Shown: positions 10,607 through 19,068 of the stretch, in pieces
Numbering within the stretch: position 1 is the first letter of the stretch
Layout of the letters: every line of letters begins with the position of its first letter
NCBI GenBank assembly: GCA_021777055.1
Contig: JAIQZO010000042.1
Span: 1 to 64,000, forward strand
Reading direction: 5' to 3'
Length of the DNA: 64,000 nucleotides
Source: Candidatus Anammoxibacter sp.
GTDB lineage: Bacteria > Planctomycetota > Brocadiia > Brocadiales > Anammoxibacteraceae
The notes under the pieces: generated by a model
Databases searched by the model: none
The model's input: only the letters and a program-made list of their open reading frames with translations
Told to the model about the DNA's origin: nothing
Translations under genes and position numbers: made by a program

Positions 10607-11221
10607 ATGACAAAAATGAACAATATCCCTGATTGGGAAGAAAAATATCGAGATGAGGAAGCGGAAACAATGCCGTGGTATTACCCTGACCTTGATCCTG
10701 ATTTTAAAGAAGCGTTGGATAGATTAGAGATGATATCCGGAGATGCTCTTGATATAGGAACTGGACCCGGCACTCAAGCAATAGAATTAGCAAAACGTGG
10801 TTTTAAAGTTACCGGAACAGATATCTCTTTTGCCGCAATAGAAAAAGCGAAGGACATAACAATTAATAGCGACCTGAACTTGTCTTTTATGCAGGACGAT
10901 ATCCTTGATTCCAGACTTGACAGACAGTTCGACATTGCTCTTGACCGTGGATGTTCCCATGTTTTCCCACCTGAGAAAATCCCAAATTACGTTTCAGCCC
11001 TTAACGGATTGATAAAACCAGGGGGCTACCTACTATTAAAATGTTACAGCCATTTAGAATCAGAAATTATAGGGCCATATTGCTACCGTCCGGAGGACAT
11101 TGAATATTGCTACAGTTCTGTATTCACAGTCTTATCAATAAAGGATACTATATATTATGGACCATTAGAGCATAAACCAAAAGCACTAATTTCTGTCCTG
11201 AAGAAGAGAAATGAAACTTAG
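10607..11221 (+). CDS. SAM-dependent class I methyltransferase (TehB/thiopurine-like)
   Basis: 204 residues. After an N-terminal segment WEEKYRDEEAETMPWYYPD, a Rossmann motif I is clear: ALDIGTGPGTQAIELAKRG, followed by VTGTDIS (motif II acidic residue) and FDIALDRGCSHVFPPE. WxxxY...PWY entries and the DRGxxH signature resemble small-molecule methyltransferases of the TehB/thiopurine group. The substrate cannot be told. It stands alone between a repeat-containing spacer and a convergent histidine kinase. Confidence 0.82.
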   Translation: MTKMNNIPDWEEKYRDEEAETMPWYYPDLDPDFKEALDRLEMISGDALDIGTGPGTQAIELAKRGFKVTGTDISFAAIEKAKDITINSDLNLSFMQDDILDSRLDRQFDIALDRGCSHVFPPEKIPNYVSALNGLIKPGGYLLLKCYSHLESEIIGPYCYRPEDIEYCYSSVFTVLSIKDTIYYGPLEHKPKALISVLKKRNET

Positions 11222-11364
11222 GAAGGTGTTGGTTGAACAATAAGGAAGCACAATTTTAGCAACGTTGATAATTTGGTGATTGAAATCTAGGCAAAGACAA
11301 TGTGAAGATTTATGCAAGATAGATATTTTCGGAATTCCTCACTCCCTAAAATACTATCATTTAT

Positions 11365-11427
11365 TTACAAACATAAGGATTAGCCGTATTTTACTACTTA
11401 CAAACTTACGGATTGGCCGTATTTTAC
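11365..11427. repeat. 30-bp imperfect direct repeat at the 3' end of the kinase gene
   Basis: Copies at 11365-11394 and 11398-11427 match at 27 of 30 positions with a 33-base period. The second copy includes the histidine kinase stop codon and last eight codons; the first repeats this tail just past the stop, with a stop inside it. It looks like a tandem duplication of the gene end that is now drifting. Confidence 0.8.
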
Positions 11428-12540
11428 ATTTTTTCTAGTATTCTTTTTGCGAATAGTATTGCCGCCACTACTTACAGCCACCTTTACAGGCAATTCAACA
11501 AAAAAAGTAACCCCATTACCGTCACCTTCACTCTTTACATAAATATCGCCTTGGTGTTTACGTACAATACCATACGAGATACTTAATCCCAACCCTGTCC
11601 CCACACCAACATCTTTTGTTGTAAAAAAAGGATCAAATATGTTATTTATTATATCTTTTGAGATACCGTACCCTGTATTATGAAAGGAAATCAATACACT
11701 ATTTCTCTTTCGTTCTGTTTTCACCTCAAAAATCCTGTTACCACCATACTCTCCCAATGCATATTCCGCATTACTAATAATATTAAAGAAAACCTGATTA
11801 AGCTGAGCCATATCAACCGCCAAATCCGGAATGCTTAAATCAAAATCTTTTATGATTTTAATCCCTATTGACTGCATGCTGTATAGTTGCATATCAATGG
11901 ATTGATCCAGCAATTGATTAAGATTTGCAAAGGACGTCACCATTTCACGACCCTCAGCAAAAAGAAGAAGGTCTTGGATTATATTTTTAGCACGGTTAGT
12001 ATATGAAAGAATTTTCTCAATATTTTCTTTAATTGAATCTGGGAGTCCAGGGGTTGTTTGTATAAGCTGGGCCAGCCCCATTACGCCTGACAAGGGGTTA
12101 TTAATTTCATGGGCAATCCCTGAAGCCATTTTCTCCACAGTTGCGAGTTTTTCCATGTGTAAAAACTGCTGTTGTGATCTCTCTTCCCCAGTTATATCCC
12201 TGAGTACAATAACAGCTCCACTATTCCCATTCTCCCCTCGAACCGGGGAAATAGTCATTGATATTATAATCTTCTTATTAGAGATATCTCTAAATAGCAG
12301 TTTGTGTGAAAAACGCTGTTTCTTGTCTTCTAGTATTAACCCTATTGGCACCTTTATATAATAATCACCTAAACATTCAAGTGTCTCCCCTTCACGGTAA
12401 ACAGATAGATGTCTAAGAAGTCTTTCTGCCGCAGGATTAATGGACTCTATTACACTTTCACGATCAACAACTATTATACCATCAACCATATCCCGCAATA
12501 TATCAGCACAAATATTTTCTCTTTGCAGTTTTATTAGCAT
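11398..12540 (-). CDS. Cytoplasmic PAS-domain sensor histidine kinase (NtrB-like)
   Basis: 380 residues, no membrane helix. A PAS domain spans about residues 10-120 (IIVVDRESVIESINPAAERL at its start). The HisKA dimerisation box has the phospho-acceptor His144 in GIAHEINNPLSG. The ATPase domain shows the N box (LNQVFFNIISNAEYAL), G1 (GYGISKDIINNIFDPFFTTK) and G2 (GTGLGLSISYGIV). The 'HEINNPL' and 'FDPFFTTK' versions are typical of NtrB/two-component group 4 kinases. No response regulator gene lies nearby, so it is an orphan; the signal is unknown but must be intracellular or come from a partner. Confidence 0.9.
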   Translation of the reverse strand: MLIKLQRENICADILRDMVDGIIVVDRESVIESINPAAERLLRHLSVYREGETLECLGDYYIKVPIGLILEDKKQRFSHKLLFRDISNKKIIISMTISPVRGENGNSGAVIVLRDITGEERSQQQFLHMEKLATVEKMASGIAHEINNPLSGVMGLAQLIQTTPGLPDSIKENIEKILSYTNRAKNIIQDLLLFAEGREMVTSFANLNQLLDQSIDMQLYSMQSIGIKIIKDFDLSIPDLAVDMAQLNQVFFNIISNAEYALGEYGGNRIFEVKTERKRNSVLISFHNTGYGISKDIINNIFDPFFTTKDVGVGTGLGLSISYGIVRKHQGDIYVKSEGDGNGVTFFVELPVKVAVSSGGNTIRKKNTRKNVKYGQSVSL

Positions 12541-12905
12541 TGCAGTTGATTCCTATTAATATTGTAATAAAGGTATAACTTACATCTAATCCACGTTATC
12601 CTTCAGAAAAACTAATAGTTTTGCCTACAGATCAACAAAATTAAATGCAAGATGTTATACAACATTAAATCTACAATACTAAAACTCAGCAAAGCATATG
12701 CCAAAGACCTACTTACAACCATACCACCTTAAGGTAAGACACGTTACGACATTTTAGCTAGTCCCAGGTAAAACAACATTGTAGGAAATCTTATACACCA
12801 TGGAAAAATTTGCAAAATTAATAGACATAAAACCGTAATACCAAACAGTTTTAGCATGTTTGAAATTCCATCCATGGTACGATATAATACCATTCTATTA
12901 CAGAA
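12541..12905. other. Gene-free spacer upstream of the kinase
   Basis: Divergent-side spacer with no reading frame worth calling. I saw no promoter that I would defend and no RNA-like structure beyond small AT-rich palindromes. Confidence 0.4.
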
Positions 12906-13178
12906 AATTCAGATAAAAGCTCAGCGTTGTCCGGTTAGGTATTTGCTTGGCTGATATCGGTGCGAACATCCAGTGCCTAAAATGCCTAAAGTGCCTAAAA
13001 TGAGCTAAAATTATAGAATGTTATTTATTATTAATAAGAAACAACACTATAAATTTTAGGCACTTTAAGTAATTTAGGCATTTTAGGCAATTCACTACAC
13101 TATGATGTTGAAAAATATCCATAAATTATGGAACATTATTGCACTGCAAAAGGCTAACCGGACAATTCAGATAAAAGC
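12906..13178. mobile_element. MITE-like element with 12-bp TIRs and 15-bp flanking direct repeats
   Basis: Perfect inverted repeats TTGTCCGGTTAG (12927-12938) and CTAACCGGACAA (13154-13165) bound a 239-base stretch with no gene. The 15-base word AATTCAGATAAAAGC lies on both outer sides (12906-12920 and 13164-13178), like a target-site duplication, although the left copy is 6 bases away from the TIR and the right copy overlaps it by two bases. Inside, two arms of a 9-base repeat (TGCCTAAAA/G x3-4 at 12974-13010 and its inverse at 13054-13089) form a long hairpin. No transposase is present, so it would need one in trans. Confidence 0.65.
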
Positions 13179-13231
13179 CCATCTTTATTCCAGCTTCAAG
13201 AATATCTTATACTCAGCTGGGGTATAAACGT

Positions 13232-15769
13232 TCAACTACCAAATTTTTGTATTCTGTTATTAAAAGAATCTACCACATAAATATCATTATTCTCTACTGT
13301 AATACCTGACGGGCCGAGAAACTGCCCAATCAACGTACCTTCTCCCGATACCTTTGATATATAATTGCCATCAGCATCAAACTTTTGCACCCTATTGTTC
13401 CCTGTATCAGTTACATAAACAAAGTCACTTTCGCTAACCACCACCCCCTGTGGAAAAGCAAATTGCCCATCATCTGATCCGTTACTTCCCCATTGTAAAA
13501 TAAACTTACCATTCATATTAAATTTCTGAATCCTATGATTTCCCGCATCTACAACATATAAGAACCCGAGCCTGTCACACCCTATTCCACGCGGCGAACA
13601 AAATTTCCCTTTCTTGATACCTTTACCACCCCATTGTTTAATAAACTTGCAATTCTTATCAAACTTCTGAACCATGTCATTTGAGTCTGTTACATAAATA
13701 AATCCTTTACTATCCACAACAATTTCTTGCGGAAGCAAAAATTGGCCATCCCCGCAACCTTGCCTTCCAAACTTAGATAAAAACTTTCCTTCCGGATCAA
13801 ACTTCTGCACCCTGTTATTGTTTGTATCCACAACATAGATATCGTTGTTAGCATCCACTGCAAGGCCACATGGAGAATGCAACAACCCATCGTCCTTACC
13901 CTTGGCACCCCATTCAAGGATAAATTCCCCATTGGCATCAAACTTTTGCACTCTGTTATTATTTCTGTCAACCACATAAACAAAGACACCCTTCATTGTT
14001 CTACTAATAGCCACACCGCACGGTATGGTGAAGTTACCTTTTTCTGTGCCCTCATATCCCCACTTATCTTTTAGAAAAAACGGACCAGAATCATATCCAT
14101 CCCTTGCAAAAGGCAACGCGGGCTTAATGTCAGGAGCTGTATTACACTCCATGCCATTGACCTTTGATCCAATAATTACATTTCTTGGGCTCACATTTGC
14201 ATAATTATAGGTTAACTTAAAACTATCACCCGAAATACCAATGCCATCCGGAAGGTTTAGAAGGTTAATTCTTATCCCTGAGAACATATTAACCAGACTA
14301 TTATACAGTTTATCTGAAAATCCCTTTAGATCTAACAGTTTATTGCTGCCAACGCCAAGTTCAATATTTCCCAAGGTCATATCAAACTTACCATCCTCAG
14401 TCAAATCCACATCTGTTTTAATTAACACATTCTTTAGTTCTCCAAACGTTATGTGTTCTATACTCTTTTTTTCTGTGTTGTTTACACTTAACCTTTTTAA
14501 AACACCTACACTTTTGTCTTCACTGGCAATTGATTTTAATGATACCACAACATTCATCTTCTCCTGTCCAACCAGCATTTCTGCAGAATCAATACCCACA
14601 GAATGAATGGGAACCAAATCCTCATCCAACGTTGCATTGGCAATGGTTTCGGAATCAGAACAGAAGGTTCCTGGAAAAGCAGTAGAGAACTTACAATATG
14701 CCTGAAAAATCTTTTTAAAAAGGTTTTCGCTTATCATTACCCCCAATCCATATGGGTAAACAAACTCAGAAACTGTTTTACCGGATATCTCACTATTTTC
14801 AACCCCGTCTATATAATAGTTATACTTGACACAAAACGAGTTAGTATTAGGATTTAATTCAATATTCTGAAAATTTGCATTTATTTCTAGTGGCGAAATA
14901 CGTTTAATGGAATACTCTAATGTAAAGTTTGACATTAAAGAATCAAAGTGCCCATAAATCTTATTAGGTTCAGGTCTATAACTAATTTCATCATGAACCA
15001 TTGCCGCAGCAGCAGAAGATTTTGCATATACCCGTTTGCTTATGGGATTAACACCTTGAATCGAAATGTTTACTGGATCTTTACCTTTTCGCAAAAGATA
15101 AGAGTGGTGTAAGTTAAAAACTTTGCTATCTTTAACATCAAAACCACCAAACAGATAGTTATTTTCGTTAATTTCCAGCTGAAAATAGAGCCCCTCTTTC
15201 CGTGCTCTGCTTTTATTGCTGTTAATAGTTAATCGTTGAAGTTCAACAACAGTATCCGCATACGGAAAACTAACTGAAGGCGGTTTTAGTTTTATCTGCG
15301 GGGAGACAGATTTCTTAATTGTTGCCTGCATAACCTGACGTACCATCCTCATTGGAACTGCATCGAGAACCCCTCCTTCAACGGCACATATATCAGTACC
15401 GTTATAATCAAAACTAAGGGCACCTGCTTTTCCCGGAGAATCTGGGTCACTATATTTAACAAAATATTGATGCGACAATTCTAGTACATAAGGCTTAGTT
15501 CCGTTACACAAAGTCCCCGTTCCCCACGCAATCAATGCAAGTTGCCTTTCATCTACAACCCGTGCACAATGGGGCACATGTGAAACAATTTTATCGCATT
15601 CTGTCTGAAAGTAGGTTTTAAAGGCGTGTTTATAAGAAGTGGTTATATCGATTATGGAATCTCTGTTTATTACAATCTCCTTTGATGCAGAACTGATAAT
15701 ATCAACCAGCATATCCAAAGAGAATCCCAATATCAAATCGCACTGCCCATTCTGATCCTGGCTTACCAT
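13232..15769 (-). CDS. Large protein with C-terminal NHL beta-propeller; N-terminal part unknown
   Basis: 845 residues. The last about 270 residues hold six NHL repeats, each with a core like YVVDTNNNRVQKFD followed by G.F...WG, enough for one six-bladed propeller, a fold usually used for binding other molecules. The first about 560 residues show no signal peptide, membrane helix or catalytic motif I recognise; they are rich in beta-type hydrophobic alternation. With no signal it would be cytoplasmic, unusual for many NHL proteins. Neighbours give no clue: repeats on both sides and no operon partner. Function unknown. Confidence 0.8.
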   Translation of the reverse strand: MVSQDQNGQCDLILGFSLDMLVDIISSASKEIVINRDSIIDITTSYKHAFKTYFQTECDKIVSHVPHCARVVDERQLALIAWGTGTLCNGTKPYVLELSHQYFVKYSDPDSPGKAGALSFDYNGTDICAVEGGVLDAVPMRMVRQVMQATIKKSVSPQIKLKPPSVSFPYADTVVELQRLTINSNKSRARKEGLYFQLEINENNYLFGGFDVKDSKVFNLHHSYLLRKGKDPVNISIQGVNPISKRVYAKSSAAAAMVHDEISYRPEPNKIYGHFDSLMSNFTLEYSIKRISPLEINANFQNIELNPNTNSFCVKYNYYIDGVENSEISGKTVSEFVYPYGLGVMISENLFKKIFQAYCKFSTAFPGTFCSDSETIANATLDEDLVPIHSVGIDSAEMLVGQEKMNVVVSLKSIASEDKSVGVLKRLSVNNTEKKSIEHITFGELKNVLIKTDVDLTEDGKFDMTLGNIELGVGSNKLLDLKGFSDKLYNSLVNMFSGIRINLLNLPDGIGISGDSFKLTYNYANVSPRNVIIGSKVNGMECNTAPDIKPALPFARDGYDSGPFFLKDKWGYEGTEKGNFTIPCGVAISRTMKGVFVYVVDRNNNRVQKFDANGEFILEWGAKGKDDGLLHSPCGLAVDANNDIYVVDTNNNRVQKFDPEGKFLSKFGRQGCGDGQFLLPQEIVVDSKGFIYVTDSNDMVQKFDKNCKFIKQWGGKGIKKGKFCSPRGIGCDRLGFLYVVDAGNHRIQKFNMNGKFILQWGSNGSDDGQFAFPQGVVVSESDFVYVTDTGNNRVQKFDADGNYISKVSGEGTLIGQFLGPSGITVENNDIYVVDSFNNRIQKFGS

Positions 15770-15802
15770 TATAATACTACCATAGGAGTTATATTGTTAA
15801 TA

Positions 15803-15835
15803 TAGAAACTGGATACTGGATACATTAGGATCTCT
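15803..15835. repeat. Short heptamer array
   Basis: The words AAACTGG, ATACTGG, ATACATT, AGGATCT follow each other at 7-base steps about 35 bases upstream of the NHL-protein start. It belongs to the same word-repeat type as the other intergenic arrays. Confidence 0.5.
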
Positions 15836-15956
15836 TTACTCATTATTTTTGATAGCGGAACAGTTATGAAAAAGAAACATAACCTGGTTGAAGAGGCAAA
15901 CTTTTCTAGACAGGAATTTAGTTCCTCGTTTCAAAGTTACAATCTCTTCTTCCTAT

Positions 15957-16156
15957 AAGTTTTACTTTATAAAAAGCTTCTTTAAAGATTTTGTAGTTTT
16001 TATGGAATACTGGAGTCAGAATAACAGAAGCCAGGAGTTTTAAAGAACATACAATTTTACGATTAATAACATAATGAAATAACTACAAATCTATGCTTAA
16101 TTCGGAATTCTGACTCCTGAATTCTCTGTTCCACTTTTTGTTGCGGCTTGGCCGCA
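15957..16156 (+). repeat. End-conserved intergenic element, copy C
   Basis: The left end TTTTACTTTATAAAAAGC and the right end (heptamers GAATTCT, GACTCCT, GAATTCT, CTGTTCC, then TTTTTGTTGCGGCTTGGCCG) match copies A and B. The left arm reads GAATACT, GGAGTCA, GAATAAC, AGAAGCC. GCGGC-TTG-GCCGC makes a perfect mini-hairpin that ends two bases before the glnA stop codon (complement at 16157-16159). As that gene runs on the minus strand, the hairpin sits right after the stop and could influence its 3' end. Confidence 0.75.
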
Positions 16157-17506
16157 TTACGTTATCTCGAAGTATTTTTTATGCTCCCATTCAGATACCT
16201 GAACCCTGTAATCATGCCACTCAATCTCCTTTGATTGCAAAAAGACATCATACGTGTGACTTCCTAATACTCTCTTCATCAGCTCACTATTCTTAAGCTC
16301 TTTAATTGACTCGTCAAGGGAACCAGGCAAAGAATCAATGTTTTTATCAGAGAGCTGAGATGCGTCAAATTCATAAACATTCCCTTCTACCGGCGGAGGT
16401 ACTTCAATGTTACTCTTAATGCCATCTATTCCTGCAGTTAGCATGGAAGCAAGAGCCATATACGGATTACAGCTTGGGTCCGGACAGCGAAGTTCAGCCC
16501 TAGTAGCCTGTTCACGGCCGGGAGAGTATCTTGGTATCCTTATAAGCGCAGACCTGTTCTTTTGTGCCCAACATATATACACTGGGGCCTCAAAACCCGG
16601 AACAAGCCTTTTATAAGAGTTTACAGTTGGAGCTAATACAGACATCATAGGTTTAATATGTTTCAACTGGCCGGCAACAAACTGTTTGGCCAATTTACTG
16701 ATCTTATATTCATCATCACCGTCATAAAAAACGTTTTTCCCTGTCTTTATGTCACAAAAACTTTGATGACAATGCATACCGCTTCCGTTTGTTCCAAATA
16801 GAGGTTTAGGCATAAACGTAGCATACAAACCATGTTGCTGGGCAATAGACTTCACCGCCTGTTTAAGTGTAATGGCATTATCCGCTGTCTGCATGGCATT
16901 GTCGTACTTAAAATCTATCTCGTGCTGTCCTGCAGCAACTTCATGATGGCTCATCTCAATCTCAAGACCCATTGTCTCTAATGCAATAATAATATCGTTT
17001 CGTACCCTGCTAGCCATATCTCGCGGTGAAAAATCAAAATACCCCCCCACATCATGAGGCGTTGGTTCAATATGGTGGTTTTCTCTGGGTTTAAATAAGA
17101 AAAATTCCAATTCTGGGCCAACATTGAATGTATAACCTAATTCTTCCGCCTCCTTGATAGCCTTTTTCAAGATATATCTTGGGTCTCCTTCAAAAGGAGT
17201 CCCGTCTGGCATAAAAACGTCACAAAAAAGCCTTGCGGTTACCGTGTGCTTAGGTTCCCATGGTAAGATTACAAAAGTACCCGGGTCAGGCTTTAAATAC
17301 ATGTCGCTCTCACATATCCTGGTAAACCCGTCAATTGACGACCCGTCAAACCATATTCCCTTTTCCAACACTTCCTTAAGTTTATGTACAGGTATTGTAA
17401 CAGATTTAATAATTCCGTTAATATCTATAAACTGCAGCACAACAAAAAGCACATTCTCATCTTTTACCACCTCCATTACAGCCGCACTATCCATCTTATT
17501 TCGCAT
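16157..17506 (-). CDS. glnA: Glutamine synthetase type I (GSI-alpha-like)
   Basis: It makes glutamine from glutamate, ammonia and ATP and is the main ammonium-assimilation enzyme. 449 residues, the length of the short GSI-alpha form. Signatures in order: WFDGSSIDGF, GPELEFFLF (metal-binding glutamates), HHEVAAGQHEIDFKY, GTNGSGMHCHQSF (nucleotide/metal region), and AQKNRSALIRIPRYSPG. The region after EGNVYEFDASQLS lacks the NLYDLP tyrosine used for adenylylation in GSI-beta, so that control is unlikely. It lies 79 bases after the agmatinase-family gene on the same strand, and repeat copy C abuts its stop. Confidence 0.96.
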   Translation of the reverse strand: MRNKMDSAAVMEVVKDENVLFVVLQFIDINGIIKSVTIPVHKLKEVLEKGIWFDGSSIDGFTRICESDMYLKPDPGTFVILPWEPKHTVTARLFCDVFMPDGTPFEGDPRYILKKAIKEAEELGYTFNVGPELEFFLFKPRENHHIEPTPHDVGGYFDFSPRDMASRVRNDIIIALETMGLEIEMSHHEVAAGQHEIDFKYDNAMQTADNAITLKQAVKSIAQQHGLYATFMPKPLFGTNGSGMHCHQSFCDIKTGKNVFYDGDDEYKISKLAKQFVAGQLKHIKPMMSVLAPTVNSYKRLVPGFEAPVYICWAQKNRSALIRIPRYSPGREQATRAELRCPDPSCNPYMALASMLTAGIDGIKSNIEVPPPVEGNVYEFDASQLSDKNIDSLPGSLDESIKELKNSELMKRVLGSHTYDVFLQSKEIEWHDYRVQVSEWEHKKYFEIT

Positions 17507-17585
17507 AATTTTATACCTTTAGTAACAAAAAAAAAGCAGGAAATAATCTTTAAGGAAACGGAAAATCAAGGACATAACCATTCAT

Positions 17586-18515
17586 TTAACGTTTTAACAC
17601 ATACTTTTTATAGAATCCAATATTTTTATAAACCAGATCTGCCACTAGAAAATTTGGGGCTTCATTTCCGGGATTTGGCTTTAATTCCGTAACATCAAAG
17701 CCCACAACCCTCTTTTTCATGTAAACGTTCCGTAAGAAATCCAACACCACATACCAATCCAATCCTCCCGGTACCGGTGTCCCTGTCGCAGGCATTAAAG
17801 CAGGATTAAACACATCTACATCGACCGTAATATATACGTTATCGTTCAAGGAATCAATAGCCTTGTCAAACCAATTGCTATTATTATATGTCTCACTGGC
17901 CCTAAAAATATTAGTTTCACAATTAGACTGCTTAATATAATTATACTCGTCCTCTGCAACCACCCTCGTTCCAACATGTGTTACCATACAACCACAATCA
18001 TCTCTAACCCTCCTCATTACACAAGCATGGTTATACTTTGAACCACCATAAGTATCAAAAAGATCCAGATGTGCATCCAGCTGCAGCACAGAGATATCAC
18101 CAAGTTTTTCATTATACGCTTTAACAACACCCAATGTTATAGAATGCTCTCCACCAATGGCAACTATAAACTTGCCATCTGCAATGAAACTTCTGCAAAC
18201 GGTATAAACACGTTCAGCAATCCTTTCCGGCACAGAATTAATATCCTCAAGGTTGATAATCCCCGCAGTAGCAACCCCCACATCGTAGATATTTCCATAA
18301 ACTTCATCAAAGGTCTCAAGGTTCACAGATGCACTTAATACCGCTTCAGGACCGTACTTACCACCACCCAGATATGTGGCCGTTCCGTCATACGGAACAC
18401 CAACTATAACAACACTGGAATCACTGTAAATTTGTTCATCAGATTTTCTACCATAATCAAAATTGCCAAACCTAATGCACCTACTAGTTAATGATCTAAA
18501 GCATTCCTTATCCAT
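17586..18515 (-). CDS. speB: Agmatinase/ureohydrolase family protein
   Basis: Binuclear-manganese ureohydrolase fold, 309 residues. Metal-site motifs are present: GGEHS, LQLDAHLDLFD (DAHxD) and ITVDVDVFNPALMPATGTPVPGG, the family third signature, with Asn in place of the Asp that usually follows (NP for DP). The N-terminal GVPYDGTATYLGGGKYGPEA is the usual agmatinase-type substrate loop. Agmatinase (agmatine to putrescine plus urea) is the likeliest reaction, but guanidinobutyrase and similar enzymes share these motifs. It is upstream of glnA in the same direction, so a nitrogen-metabolism pair is plausible. Confidence 0.85.
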   Translation of the reverse strand: MDKECFRSLTSRCIRFGNFDYGRKSDEQIYSDSSVVIVGVPYDGTATYLGGGKYGPEAVLSASVNLETFDEVYGNIYDVGVATAGIINLEDINSVPERIAERVYTVCRSFIADGKFIVAIGGEHSITLGVVKAYNEKLGDISVLQLDAHLDLFDTYGGSKYNHACVMRRVRDDCGCMVTHVGTRVVAEDEYNYIKQSNCETNIFRASETYNNSNWFDKAIDSLNDNVYITVDVDVFNPALMPATGTPVPGGLDWYVVLDFLRNVYMKKRVVGFDVTELKPNPGNEAPNFLVADLVYKNIGFYKKYVLKR

Positions 18516-18673
18516 CTCACTCTATGTTCAAAAATCGGCAAAAATATCTAATAATTTAGATTAAACTGCCTATTAATAAAAAATGTCTACAAAAATACAG
18601 CATACAAAGAATTACGATTTGATATTATATAATATTTATCTGTTCAAAAAAACACCATTACTTTTTAAGTTAC

Positions 18674-18702
18674 TTGACATATCCGTTGTGTTTATTTATA
18701 TT
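18674..18702 (+). promoter_or_regulatory. Sigma-70-type promoter match
   Basis: Perfect TTGACA at 18674-18679, 17-base spacer, TATATT at 18697-18702. It points toward the vWA gene but lies about 370 bases before its start, so it would give a long leader that includes the repeat fragment. It could also drive an unannotated RNA. Confidence 0.45.
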
Positions 18703-18726
18703 TTTATATATAAGTATCCATAGAGA

Positions 18727-18770
18727 GGTAACCTTGCAACCAAAATAGTTGATGCTGGATACATTATTGT
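18727..18770 (-). repeat. Degenerate end-conserved element, copy D (reverse fragment)
   Basis: Read on the minus strand it gives heptamer-like words (GTATCCAGCATCAAC) then TATTTTGGTTGCAAGGTTAC, close to the right end of copies A and B with the GCGGC core changed to GCAAGG. The left-end word was not found nearby. Confidence 0.4.
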
Positions 18771-19068
18771 CACATAATTATAGAACCTAAGGAGAGGCCC
18801 AGAAAGAACTGTTACATTTTGTGTATAGATAAAGTCTATATTTGTTCAAGCTGATTACGCCAAATCGTAGGCATAACATCCGTTATTCCGAGGTCTTATG
18901 CGAATGAATATTTGTCAAAGACCACATAACGATAAATGTAAAACAGTGCAGTCATTTATAAATTGTTCCTTAGTACTCGATACTTGTAAATAGTTAAATT
19001 TCTAACTTCTTGCCAAGGTACACATTAAAAAAGAGAAAAAGAGAATTAGCATTTAAGGAGATAACTGG

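Larger units (their letters stand above)
18516..19068. other. Intergenic region between divergent agmatinase and vWA genes
   Basis: About 550 bases without a gene. It holds a good promoter match (18674-18702, plus), a reversed fragment of the end-conserved repeat (18727-18770), and a 20-base word at 18841-18860 shared with 7707-7726. Confidence 0.5.
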
